In this document: one piece after another, positions 22,446 to 32,419 of the stretch
Numbering within the stretch: position 1 is the first letter of the stretch
Layout: every line of letters begins with the position of its first letter
NCBI RefSeq assembly: GCF_011386835.1
Contig: NC_088791.1
Location: forward strand, 14,012,998-14,076,997
Direction of reading: 5' to 3'
Source of the DNA: Chrysemys picta bellii
Taxonomy: Eukaryota; Chordata; Testudines; Emydidae
Length of the DNA stretch: 64,000 nt
Position numbers and translations under genes: made by a program
The notes under the pieces: model-generated
Database searches by the model: none
The model's input: the letters and a program-made list of their open reading frames with translations, nothing else
Told to the model about the DNA's origin: nothing

Positions 22446-23207
22446 GTTTAAAAGGAAGGCTTAAAGGTAGCAGTGGCTAGCGACATGGTGGATCCTCTCA
22501 TGAAGGATCACATTTGTTAACTTACTAGTACACCAACATCCTAATCTGGACAGATGCCAGGCATCCATAACTCCCATTCACTTCAGTGACAAGTACCAAC
22601 ACCAGTCAGGATCAGTCCCCAAATTTGGAAATCTGCAATGGGTCTAGAGTGAATCAGCGACATGCTACCACCTATCAATTAGCTTGTTCTTAGTGTTCAA
22701 GGTAACTACATTTTCCTTCTGAAAAGAAGTAGGAGACTAGGAATCTATTTGAAATGTATGTCAGAGCCAAGCATACAGAATTGTTGCATGGAAAGATGTC
22801 AGTAGAATGTAAGTTCTCCCCCATGTACAAAATGGCTAAGGGCTTGGCTTTGCATCACTGAAATCTGTGGGAGTTTCACCACTGAGTAAAATGGAAACAG
22901 GATATAACCATTATAGACCTATCTTATACCTCTGAAGTCAACGGAAGCTTTGTTATTTATTGCAGTGGGCTCAGCCTTGGGCCCTTTCCTCCTTTGTCCA
23001 AACATTCAAATATTGCTCACTTCTAGAGAGGGAATGCTGAGTGATGTTCTGCTCTCAAATGGGAAATCCCATGGGCCATATCCCAAACTTCTGTAAACCA
23101 GTGTAGCTCCATTTAAGTCAATGGTGTTGCACCAATTGACAATAACTGATGATCTGCTCCTATGTTCCTGTAGTGTCATGTAAATTAGATCCATTCAAGA
23201 ATGCAGT
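22446..23207. other. No gene; one MITE copy
   Basis: A palindromic MITE copy occupies about 23075-23160 ('gtgtagctccatttaagtc' with 'gatgatctgctcc'). Otherwise unique. Confidence 0.4.
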
Positions 23208-23447
23208 GTAGTTGTAGTCAAGCTGGTCCCAGGATTAATTAACAAGACAAGGTGGGTGAGTTAATATCTTTTATTGGACCAACTTCTGTTGGTGAGAGAG
23301 ACGAGCTTTGAATCCCACACAGAGCTCTTCTTCAGGTCTTTCCCAGACCTCAAGAAGAGTTCTGTGTGGCTCAAAAGTTTGTCTTTCTCACCATCAGAAG
23401 TTGGTCCAATAAAAGATATTAACTCACCCACCTTGTCTCTCAAGGTA
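23208..23447. mobile_element. Palindromic pair of PLE tail units
   Basis: Two copies of the 'aaggtgggtgag...aacttctg' tail unit lie head to head. The left copy runs about 23208-23340, and the right copy about 23346-23447 is its inverted complement, separated by about 5 nt ('ttccc'). The copies differ at several bases, so the palindrome is old. On the appropriate strand each arm carries a damaged hammerhead-like core (CTGAAGA with CAAA in one arm, CTCAAGA in the other). Confidence 0.8.
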
Positions 23448-23494
23448 CAGAATGAAATATGGTCTCAGATTCTGTGGCAACTCTAATAAAACAG

Positions 23495-23587
23495 TTGCAT
23501 CTGAAGAAGTGAGGCTCTTACCCACGAAAGCTTATGCTCCCAATACTTCTGTTAGTCTTAAAGGTGCCACACGACCCTCTGTTGCTT
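23495..23587 (+). mobile_element. 93-bp PLE tail unit with 13-nt TSD
   Basis: The insert contains only the tail, from 'ttgcatctgaagaag' to 'accctctgttgcttt'. It is flanked by perfect direct repeats of 'tctaataaaacag' (23482-23494 and 23588-23600). It has no poly-A tail and no coding capacity. The hammerhead-like core inside is intact in sequence. Confidence 0.9.
23497..23540 (+). ncRNA. Hammerhead-like ribozyme core in the tail unit
   Basis: CTGAAGA (23501-23507) matches the CUGANGA core. A hairpin closed by GTG/CAC follows, then GAAA (23526-23529), a tiny GC-UUAU-GC helix III, and a UC cleavage-site position (23538-23539). PLEs are known to carry minimal hammerheads with a very short helix III. 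No convincing helix I pairing is visible in the flanks, so activity is uncertain. Confidence 0.55.
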
Positions 23588-23600
23588 TCTAATAAAACAG

Positions 23601-24508
23601 AATCACTTTGATTTCAGTTTAAAGACTTTGCCTTTTGAATAATGGACAGATCTCATAGAGCGACCTGGTTTTTATATGCTACATGACATTGGAAGGACAG
23701 TTCCTTATCCCTTTTGGATTTGGTAGAAAATCTTTCCTTTACAGAATTAAGTTTTTGCTGGAAATCTGATCTTCCTGTTTTCCTTTGGGGCATTTATTTG
23801 TCATGTCAGCATGACTGGAATGCGATCAGCCATTCTAAACAGTGTAGGTGAGAGTCCATTCCCCAGAAAATATTTCCTGGCTCTGCAATGCATGAACAAA
23901 ATAGCTGTTTGGTTCAGTTACAAATGAGAGAGCCTATGAAGCCTTTATTATTTCAGGAGTATAGGATATGTCACATCAGAACCTACTGAGGATCGTAGCC
24001 CAGTGGCTCACCTCACTCATATGGCTTATGCAATGACCATAATGTCAATGGGAAATCCCCATAATGCAAAATGAATCCTACACAAAACTTCTGGAAACGA
24101 ATCATAATTCAATATTTCTCCCCTGGAGAAGTGAGGAGTGGTTTCTCCATTTCTCTGTCATTGCTATGAGTATGCGTCCTTTTCAATTACTTTGCAACCT
24201 CCGTCACTACCCAAAGCAATCTCGAGGATCTGCATCCTGGCCACCATTCTTTGGATTAGATGGGATCAGAGCTGGATCAAGACTATCCCAGAGCCCAGAC
24301 ACACTACACAACCGTCATGCCCAGCCACCCCCGCCCCATAGCTTCAGCCCTCCACCACTGATAAAGGGGCCCATCCCCTCCTAGAGATATGGTCTGAGTC
24401 ATGGGAGCACCAGCAGAGGTGGCAGCAGATTCCTGTTTATCACCCCAAGGAGGTATGAAGAAGGAGGGAATCCCCCTAAGTATTTACCCCATCAGTGGGG
24501 TTATAGCC
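23601..24508. other. No gene seen
   Basis: Unique sequence. The 106-codon frame at 24064-24384 is Pro/Ser-rich at its end without any domain. Confidence 0.4.
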
Positions 24509-24793
24509 AGAGCTGGTCAAAAATAGTCCAGCAAAACATTGTTTTGCTGGAATTTGCTGATTCATCAAAATCTAAACATTTTGTTGTATTAGTTCAATTT
24601 TTGACAAGCTCACTGGCCCAACTCAGGTACCCCAAGACTTCTAGAGGCCCACCAGGCAGACTGCCTTGGGGGTGCCATTTTTTTCATGGAAAATTTTAAA
24701 ATTACTGGTTTTCATCCTGATTTGGAACAAAACCAGTTTTTGAAATACCTAAAACCTCTGCAACACAGAATTTTCTTTTTCTACCCAGCTCTA
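24509..24793. mobile_element. MITE-like element with 'agagctggt' ends
   Basis: The left 'agagctggtcaaaaatagtc' and right 'ttctacccagctct' ends are imperfect inverted repeats. The interior contains A/T-rich 'catggaaaattttaaaa' segments. Confidence 0.5.
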
Positions 24794-25640
24794 GTTAAAT
24801 CTGCCAGTGGCAGGGCCACCCCTGCCACTCATAAAGCCCTCAGATGGGGTGGCATAGGTGGGGTCCTGAGAGAAGTGGCCCATAGAAATGCATGGGGTAG
24901 TTCCTCCTTCTAAGAGCTATTGTCTCAGGATCTTTGCAGATTCAGGAAGGCATCACTGCAGTGGCTTGATTTGGTCCATGTGTTCAAGCTTTTCTTCACA
25001 ATCATGAGGGCTAGAGACTTACTATTATTACCTAATTGAAAGCTGATATTCTGATACAATCCCATGTTTGCTACAGAGCTTAATTGCAGTGTGGACCTTA
25101 ATCCTGGTCTTGGATGGGGCTCTTCTGGAATTTTCAATGTCTCTGCACAGTCATCCACATGAGACACTCGAATGACTCCCCACCTCCTCTTTGAAAACTG
25201 TTTTCTTGTTTTGCTCAGTGCCACCTAAGATAGAGGTACAGCAGCCTGGAGAAGTGGGAAATTATACGTGATTTCTTCTCATTAGCGTATCTGCATGTGG
25301 TTGTATAGTGGATGGACCACAGAGGAAGATAAAGGACCTACTTCAAGTGTTAACTGAAGTTAATTTCTTTAGCTCAAGTGATAGAAGTCTCTCTTTTTGT
25401 AGCAGAAGGACCAGGATAATTCTGTATGTGGTCAGCAGCACATGGATCCATTACATCATCTTGACAGCAAATCCTGATTCAGTAGGAATTTAAATTCTGC
25501 TTTCTTTTGCCCACTGTCCCACCTTCTCAAGTTACATCAGCATGAAGACACCTATATAAGATGGGGTATATCCAGTGTGTGTATTCTTTCTCTCACACAC
25601 ACACAAACACGCACTCATATATATAATATATGCATTACAT
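24794..25640. other. No gene; CA-rich tract near 25590
   Basis: Unique. A short interrupted (CA)n and (TA)n tract sits at 25593-25632. Confidence 0.4.
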
Positions 25641-25644
25641 TTTT

Positions 25645-25840
25645 CATCCGAAGATTTCAAAGAACTTCTTAAGCATTAGTTTATTGATTTCACACATCAG
25701 GCAGTCAATGTTATTATGTGCAGTTTATATGTAGGTAAACTGAGGCACAAAGGGATTAGGAGACTGACCAAAATCGCACAGTAAGTCGATGACAGAGCCA
25801 GGAACACATCCCTAGAGTCCTAGCGCCCTTCCCCCGCTCG
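25645..25840 (-). mobile_element. MIR-like SINE, reverse orientation
   Basis: 'taggtaaactgaggcacaaa', 'gaccaaaatcgcacagtaag' and 'gatgacagagccaggaacac' in reverse MIR order. Confidence 0.8.
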
Positions 25841-27350
25841 CAGCATGAGACTGCATTTGCTTTGGGGGGATAAGAGGAGTGGGGAAGCGATATACAAGGG
25901 ATCTCACGTTATTCCATAGGAACCAAGATCTGCATCTGAGTCAGACAAGGGATCTGTGGCCGCGGAGTCAAGGCCGCCCATAGAGCTCTCTGGAGCTGGT
26001 GGTTGTCAAGCTTCCATTTCCTAAAAAAGCCCCAAATCATTTCCATTTGCTTCTAACATGCAAACAGATTTACTTTTACTGGCGCCATATATATTCATGT
26101 TTTAATATACACTTGCTATTGCATGGAATCTAAGGAGAGCCGGAATTCTCAGGCATTTCATTCCTGGCCAAATTTGATTAATAGTTACAATAATGACAAC
26201 AGCATATTTATTTTCTCCCCCACAAAAAAAAAAATAAACAAACATATTAGGACATAAAAGCAACACTAGTCATGCACCCTTATTCAAGAGAATCTTTAGT
26301 CCAAGAGCTATGGTACAAACGTGTAATATCTGCTGTACTGAAATATATATGTTTCTCCCTTTTTAAAAAAACAAATGTAATGCTCATGAAAAGATTTTGG
26401 ATGGACAGCAATGGAGATGGGGCCATGTGTAGGAGTTGTGCAAATTTTCCAACATGTCTCAAGTCAAGCATGCTTGGAAGGATCACTTCTGAAAGCCAGA
26501 GTCTTCCTGCTTATTCAGTCCTTCGTGCTTCCACAGAGACTGCCAAGATTTACCAATCAGTGTCCACTTACGATGGCGGGTGTGTGCCATGTCTAAGATC
26601 AGCAATTCATCTCATGCAGGCCTCTGAACCACTGCTAGATAGGACCACTTTCAGCCACTTCTGACCTGGATTGTATCTGAACTGGTGACTTCGAGATGAA
26701 AGGATCTACATCTCGATGTATTGAAGTGTTTCATGGACTGTTTTTCAAAGTCTAGCTGCAGCTTTGAAATGTTTATGGAGGATTTTGAGCCACAAACGCT
26801 GAGCTGGATTTTGCTCCCATGCTGGAGTAAATTGAGAGCAATCTTATCCAAGTTAATGGAGTAATCCTGTTGTGAGCTCAGAATCAAATCTACTGGCCTG
26901 AAGAAAGATTTTTTAAAAGAAACACACACAAATGAAAAAGAAGAAAAAAAGGAGCCTTTACAATATACCAAAAACAACAATGCTGTCTAATTTTTGTGTT
27001 ATGCACATGGGGTGAAAATACGTAACTACTGTAAATCAACATAGCTCCATTAAAATCAATGAAACTGTGCTGATTTCCACCAGCTGAGAAAATAACCCAT
27101 GCACTTTACTTGACTTTACAAAAGCATGCTCAATCCACTGTAAGTTATTCAGGGCCAACAGAGGGATGCTAATTTATACCAACAGAGGATCTAGTCCTCG
27201 GTGTTTTGTTAGGTTTCTTCAGGATGGGCCCTGCCAGGGGAAAAGAAAACTGCCCTGGATTTTTATTTATCCATCTACCTGTTTGTCTGTCTGGCTATGG
27301 ATCTTATGGTTTTAAAGGTGTGTATTTAGATCAGGTTGGCTGGCCTACTC
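25841..27350. other. No gene; MITE remnants at 26795-27100
   Basis: 26030-26480 is AT-rich, repeat-free and a candidate for conserved non-coding DNA. The 130-codon frame at 26272-26664 and the 109-codon frame at 26651-26980 (minus) have no recognised motif. 27005-27100 is a palindromic MITE remnant around 'catagctccattaaaatcaa'. Confidence 0.4.
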
Positions 27351-27353
27351 TTT

Positions 27354-27638
27354 GGGCTGGTCCACACTAACCCCCCACTTTGAACTAAGATACGCAACTT
27401 CAGCTACATTATTCACGTAGCTGAAGTCGAACTATCTTAGTTCGAACTTACCACAGGTCCACACGCGGCAGGCAGGCTCCCTCGTCGACTCCGCGTACTC
27501 CTCTCGCGGAGCAGGAGTACCGGCGTTGACGACGAGCACTTCCGGGATCGATTTATCGCGTCTAGACAAGACGCGATAACTCAATCCCAGAAGATCGATT
27601 GCTTACCGCCGTACCCGGAGGTAAGTATAGACGTACCC
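27354..27638. mobile_element. 285-bp DNA-transposon MITE with internal palindromes
   Basis: The termini 'gggctggtccacact' and 'agtatagacgtaccc' are imperfect inverted repeats. A TTT direct repeat flanks both sides (27351-27353, 27639-27641). It contains strong internal foldbacks such as 'gtactcct...aggagtac' and 'cgcgtctagacaagacgcg'. A relative lies at 59822-60120. The 3-bp TSD points toward a Harbinger-like superfamily. Confidence 0.75.
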
Positions 27639-27984
27639 TTTAATGCTGTCTGAAGGGAGTAAATATCATTTTGGGGTCTTGCTGAAGATTGTGCCATTGA
27701 AATGAGTGGCAATAGATCAATGAATTAATTTCAGAGAAGGAGCAGATGGCACCGAAGAATACATAGCATAATGCCTGGGCTTCGAAGGACTGATCAAACT
27801 TGTTGTACATGGCAAATTGCTTTTTCTGTGCAGCTCTTTACATCAGCCGTTGACAAATGCTACTTGTGCCAAGCAAGTGCCATAGGGGTTTAAAGTGCTA
27901 CTGTTCTGATTTGGGAGCGTCACAGGATTAGTAAACCAACAGGTCTGATTTCCATTTACACTCAGGACTCTTGACGCTGCTCTG

Positions 27985-28140
27985 GCCTTAAAGGTTATGT
28001 CCACACTGCAATTAAACACCCGGGGCTGGCCCATGTCCGCTGACTCGGGTTGCGCCGCTCAGAATGCAGGGTTGTGAAATGGCAGTGTAGACAGTTGAGC
28101 TCAGGCTGGAGCCAGGGCTCTGGGATCCTCCTCCCTCAAA
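27985..28140. mobile_element. MITE ('tgtccacactgcaatt' type)
   Basis: 'aaaggttatgtccacactgc' at the left, 'ggcagtgtagacagttgag' and 'caggctggagccagggctct' toward the right. Recognised as a turtle DNA-transposon derivative. Exact right end not defined. Confidence 0.5.
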
Positions 28141-28287
28141 GTTTCAGTACTTTCAATGGGCGTTAGGCACTTAAATATCCTAGAGCATCTGAGCTTTAGT
28201 GTATATAAGAATCCTGCTCATTAGGTAGAGGGTAGTTGAGGATCTGAAAAGCACACCTATCTGGCCAATTCATCCTTCCACAACTAG

Positions 28288-28395
28288 GGTCAGATCCTTA
28301 ACTGGTCTAAATTGGTGACGCGCTATTGATTTCAATGGAGCTCCATCAATTTTGAACCACTGAAGGTCTGATTTCTACATTTTGTAGGACTGGCT
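28288..28395. mobile_element. Palindromic MITE remnant
   Basis: 'cagatccttaactggtctaa' with 'atttcaatggagctccatca' and 'cactgaaggtctgat'. Confidence 0.45.
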
Positions 28396-28579
28396 CCCAG
28401 TTAAGTCATAATGGTACCTAACTGACCACTGCATTACTCCATCCTGTCACAGCAGACCTGTCATGACACACAGTATGCTGCCTATCACAGTGAACCAATT
28501 GTAGGGCGACCAGATGTCCAGATTTTATAGGAAGCAACAGAGGGTCCTGTGGCACCTTTAAGACTAACAGAAGTATTGG

Positions 28580-28622
28580 GAGCATAAGCTTTCGTGGGTA
28601 AGAACCTCACTTCTTCAGATGC
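28580..28622 (-). ncRNA. Hammerhead-like core at the PLE 3' end
   Basis: On the minus strand: CTGAAGA, a GTG/CAC-closed hairpin, GAAA, GC-UUAU-GC, UC. It is nearly identical in layout to the copy at 23497-23540, which ties the short tail units to this PLE. Confidence 0.6.
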
Positions 28623-28683
28623 AAGTAATGGAAATCTCCAGAGGCAGGTATAAATCAGTATGGAAATAATGAGGTTAGTTCAA

Positions 28684-30101
28684 TCAGGGAGGGTGAGGTG
28701 CTCTGCTAGCAGTTGAGGTGTGAACACCAAAGGAGGAGAAACTGCTTCTGTAGTTGGATAGCCATTCACAGTCTTTGTTTAATCCTGATCTGATGGTGTC
28801 AAATTTGCAAATGAACTGGAGCTCAGCAGTTTTTCTTTGGAGTCTGGTCCTGAAGTTTTTTTGCTGTAAGATGGCTACCTTTACATCTGCTATTGTGTGG
28901 CCAGGGAGGTTGAAGTGTTCTCCTACAGGTTTTTGTATATTACCATTCCTGATATCTGACTTGTGTCCATTTATCCTCTTGCGTAGTGACTGTCCAGTTT
29001 GGCCAATGTACATAGCAGAGGGGCATTGCTGGCATATGATGGCATATATAACATTGGTGGACGTGCAGGTGAATGAGCCGGTGATGTTGTAGCTGATCTG
29101 GTTAGGTCCTGTGATGGTGTTGCTGGTGTAGATATGTGGGCAGAGTTGGCATTGAGGTTTGTTGCATGGGTTGGTTCCTGAGTTAGAGTTGTTATGGTGC
29201 TGTGCGTGGTTGCTGGTGAGAATATGCTTAAGGTTGGCAGGTTGTCTGTGGGCGAGGACTGGCCTGCCTCCCAAGGTCTGTGAAAGTGAGGGATCATTGT
29301 CCAGGATGGGTTGTAGATCACTGATGATGCATTGGAGAGGTTTAAGCTGAGGACTGTAGGTGATGGCCAGTGGAGTTCTGTTGGTTTCTCTTCTGGGCCT
29401 GTCTTGTAGCAGGAGGCTTCTGGGTACACGTCTGGCTCTGTTGATTTGTTTCTTTATTTCCTTGTGTGGGTATCGTAGTTTTGAGAATGCTTGCTGAAGA
29501 TCTTCTAGGTGTTGGTCTCTGTCTGAGGGGGTTGGAGCAGATGCGATTGTATCTCAGTGCTTGGCTGTAGACGATGGATCTTGTGGTGTGACCGGGGTGG
29601 AAGCTGGAGGCATGAAGGTGGGCGTAGCGGTTGGTGGGTTTTCGGGATAGGGTGGTGTTAATGTGGCCATGGCTTATTTGTATGGTGGTGTCTAGGAAGT
29701 GGACCTCCCGTGTAGATTGGTCCAGGCTGAGGTTGATGGTGGGGTGGAAGCTGTTGAAATCATGGTGGAATTCTTCCAGGGTCTCCTTCCCATGGGTCCA
29801 GATGATGAAGATGTCATCAATATAGCGTAGGTAGAGAAGGGTCATGAGTGGACAAGAGCTGAGGAAGCGTTGTTCCAGGTCAGCCATAAAAATGTTGGCA
29901 TATTGTGGGGCCATGCGGGTGCCCATAGCGGTGCCACTGGTCTGGAGGTATATATTGTCATCAAATTTGAAATAATTGTGCGTGAGGATAAAGTCACAGA
30001 GCTCAGCAATAAGTTGTGCTGTGTCATCATCAGGGATACTGTTCCTGACAGCTTGTATTCCATCTGTGTGTGGGATGTTTGTGTAGAGACAGTAGAGATA
30101 G
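28684..30101 (-). pseudogene. PLE reverse transcriptase plus GIY-YIG endonuclease, one frameshift
   Basis: Known family role: a PLE polyprotein nicks the target with a GIY-YIG nuclease and copies the element RNA there. The first frame runs about 30090-29530. It begins in an S-L-Y-T-N-I-P-H block typical of PLE reverse transcriptases, then G-T-A-M-G-T-R-M-A-P, and the catalytic Y-I-D-D at 29824-29813. An extra C in a run of five (plus strand GGGGG near 29527-29531) shifts the frame. The second frame runs to the stop at 28684. It has a Cys-rich C-x-x-x-C-x-x-C linker, I-Y-A-I (about 29049), C-Q-Q-C, Y-I-G-Q-T (about 29010), L-R-K-R, and G-E-H-F-N. The N-terminal part of the protein is missing through 5' truncation. 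No in-frame stop breaks either segment, so the loss is recent or mild. Confidence 0.9.
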
Positions 30102-30922
30102 AGATTTTATAGGGACAGTCCCAATTTTGGGGTCTTTTTCTTATACAGGCTCCTATTACCCCCCACCCCCTGGCCCGATTTTTCACATTTGCTGTCTGGT
30201 CACCCTAACCAATCGTGAACTCCGTACTCGCATTGATGTGCAGTTACTCACCTGAGTAGTATCACTGAATAATGGTAAAGGTCTGCATATTCTGTCATTG
30301 AATCAGCACCCATCCATGTACTGTATTTAGGGGATTGGTTGATTCGATTCCTAGCAAGAATTTTAAAAATGAGACGTATTTTCCAATGTCCGGCAAAGAT
30401 CTTAAAGTGTTTACTGAATTTTGTAGGAATGTGAAATCAAAGCAGGAAGGTGTGATGGGGCATTCGCCCCACTCCAGCATGGATGGGGTTAAAGAGGTAG
30501 GAGAGGCCATCTAACCTTAGGTTGGGCCTGTTGGGGAACTAAGGGGCAATGAGACAGATTGAGAATGGAGCTCACCTGGGCAGGAACAGGCCTGGCTTCT
30601 ATACAGACGAGGAGTTGAGGACAGAGAGGGGGCTGCTGTGGTGAGGTGAGCCTGCAGTCAGAGGCACCGAGTTCCCGGGGGGTGCTCGACCCTCCACTCC
30701 ACCCCAGGCTCTGCCCCACTCCACCCCTTCCCCCAAGCCCTTATCCTCACCCTGCCCCTTCCCGCCCCTGCCCTGCCCCCTCCCCCACTTCTTCCTGTCC
30801 CCTCTCCTCCCGCTCCCTCCCAGTGCCTCATGCATGCCGCTGAACAGTTGACTGCAGTGGGTGGGAGGCACTGGAAGGGAGGGGGAGGAGCTGATCCGGG
30901 GCTGCCGGTGGGTGCTGAGCAC

Positions 30923-31700
30923 CAGGGCCAGCTCTAGGTTTTTTGCCACCCCAAGCAAAAAATTTTTTCCTGCCCGCCACCCCAGCCCTGGGCTCTCACC
31001 GCCCCGCACCCATACCCTCCCCCACCCGCACCCCCTGCAGCCCCAGCGCTGGGCTCTCACCCCACCTGCACCCCCTGCTGCCCCAGCACTGGGCTCTCAC
31101 CCCACCCGCACCCCTTGCCACCCCAGCCCTGGGCTCCCCCCCCCAACCAGTGCTAACTCTGCCTGCTCCCCCCTTGCCTCCAGCTGGTCCGATGCTGGCA
31201 GGGTCGGGGTAAGCAGCGGGGCTTCCGGGCCGTGCTTCAGCCCAGGATCCTTCCAGCCAGGGCTCCCACCTCCAGGACCGGCCAGGAGCAGAGTAGCCCC
31301 AGAGGGAGCGAAGAGCAGGACGCAGGCCCCACATGGCAGCGCCCCGCCCTCTATGGCCCCGCTGCTGCTGCTGCTTCTGGCCACTTTGCCCAGCCCTGGC
31401 TGCGGCGCGGGGGGACGGCCGCCCTGCGGCACCTGCAGGCAGCTCCGTGTGCCCCGCGGGGCGGGCCTCAGCCCAAGTGTCCCCCCACGGAGCCTGCCCG
31501 GCCCAGCCACAAGGTGCGGGCGCTGCTCCCCCGCAGCGCGAACCGCAGCAGCCTCAGGTCGCGATGCACTGCTGCTGCCAGGGCCGTCGCTAGACTTTTG
31601 CCACCCGAAGCGCAAAAAAAAAAGATGGCCGGAATGCCGCCCCTGAAAATGTGCTGCCCCAAGCACGTGCTTGGTTTGCTGGTGCCTAGAGCTGGCCCTG
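30923..31700. mobile_element. hAT element (778 bp), innermost layer
   Basis: Ends are perfect 16-bp inverted repeats 'cagggccagctctagg' and 'cctagagctggccctg', with a perfect 8-bp TSD 'ctgagcac' (30915-30922, 31701-31708). The interior is GC-rich with a tandem array at its left. No transposase. A Leu-rich frame at about 31355 mimics a signal peptide but lies wholly inside this element. Confidence 0.93.
30955..31145. repeat. About 51-bp tandem repeat in the hAT element
   Basis: The phrase 'cccagc(g/a/c)ctgggctctcacc' recurs about every 50 bp, three to four copies, all C-rich on the plus strand. Confidence 0.8.
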
Positions 31701-32324
31701 CTGAGCACCCACTATTGTTTTCCTTGGGTGCTCCAGCCCCAGAGCACCCACGGAGTCACCATCTGTGCCTGCAGTCACACTCCCTGATGAGTGGGGAGAG
31801 TAGGAGCCTGAGAAAGGCAGGGTAGGATGCCGTCCAGGGAAGCAGCAGTAAAGTCGGAGAGGGATAGACCAGAACTGCTGGTTTGAGGGTCCCTGGATTG
31901 GAAACTGGTGTAGAGGCCTGATCTGGGTTCCCCGACCCGCCACTGTGGGAATGGAGCCGTCAGCACAGTGGAGATGGAGCCTGCCTGAGACTGTGAGGAA
32001 AGAGACTCTGATAAAACCCCAGAAAGGGAGGACAATGGTGATTTGAATGGATGGCTCAGCCATGCAGGTGAGGCACTGCAGCTCCTGACCAGCGAGATGG
32101 TGCCACAGGGCAAGTGACTGAGGCAATGGACCGAGCGATCACCAGATGGGGCCTGGACAGTGGTGAGCCACTTCCTCAGATGAGCCAGGAGAGGGCACTG
32201 CCGAGTGGCAGGTAGCATGACCCTGTGACAGAAGGTTATTTACTGGTGATACTTTATTATTGTATAGCAGTATAAATTTAATTATTAATGACCATTTCGT
32301 CATAATGCTAAATATTTTAGGCCA

Positions 32325-32418
32325 GTCCAGTGTAGTTCTAGAGAAATCTGTGAGACAGATCCTCAGCTGGTCTCTGTTAGCATCACTCTACACCATCTAA
32401 GGATCTGGCCCAATAAAG
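32325..32418. mobile_element. Palindromic MITE remnant
   Basis: 'cagatcctcagctggtctct' and 'catctaaggatctggccca' with a degraded centre. Confidence 0.5.
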
Positions 32419-32419
32419 C

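Larger units (their letters stand above)
28532..30101 (-). mobile_element. 5'-truncated Penelope-like retroelement (1,570 bp)
   Basis: It reads on the minus strand. The 3' part ends at 28532 with the hammerhead-bearing tail, and the 5' truncation is at 30101 within the reverse-transcriptase domain. Flanking direct repeats of 'agattttatagg' (28520-28531 and 30102-30113) mark the target site inside the hAT MITE; the first base may be chance, giving 11-12 nt. It carries reverse transcriptase and GIY-YIG endonuclease coding sequence with one frameshift, so it is the only near-coding PLE in the window. Confidence 0.9.
28502..30207. mobile_element. hAT MITE ('tagggcgaccaga' ends) hosting a PLE
   Basis: The left end 'tagggcgaccaga' and right end 'tctggtcaccctaa' form inverted repeats starting TAGGG, as in Ac-like hAT elements. 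The 8-bp direct repeats are 'accaattg' (28494-28501) and 'accaatcg' (30208-30215), 7 of 8 matching. Without the PLE the element is about 125 bp. The PLE insertion proves the MITE is the older of the two. Confidence 0.85.
30661..31766. mobile_element. C-rich retroposon nested in the LTR, split by a hAT
   Basis: Perfect 11-nt direct repeats 'gcctgcagtca' lie at 30650-30660 and 31767-31777. Removing the inner hAT leaves about 320 bp that begins 'gaggcaccgagttcccgggg' and ends 'cacccacggagtcaccatct'. The interior at 30690-30840 is almost pure C-rich. The family is not identified. The long TSD fits a retroposon rather than a DNA transposon. Confidence 0.7.
30451..32230. mobile_element. LTR-type element carrying two nested insertions
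   Basis: It begins 'tgtgatggggcattcg' and ends 'accctgtgaca' (TG...CA ends) and is flanked by the perfect 5-bp repeat GAAGG (30446-30450, 32231-32235). Subtracting the inner retroposon leaves about 660 bp, a plausible solo LTR. No retroviral frame. Long overlapping frames on both strands are low-complexity and unconvincing. Confidence 0.75.

Noticed and set aside
30861..31646. 261-codon plus-strand frame with a Leu-rich start near 31355 that looks like a signal peptide, in CpG-rich DNA
   Set aside because: The whole region lies within the LTR, retroposon and hAT nest with perfect target duplications. The frame crosses the element boundary and its tandem array; the GC content comes from the elements, not a promoter.
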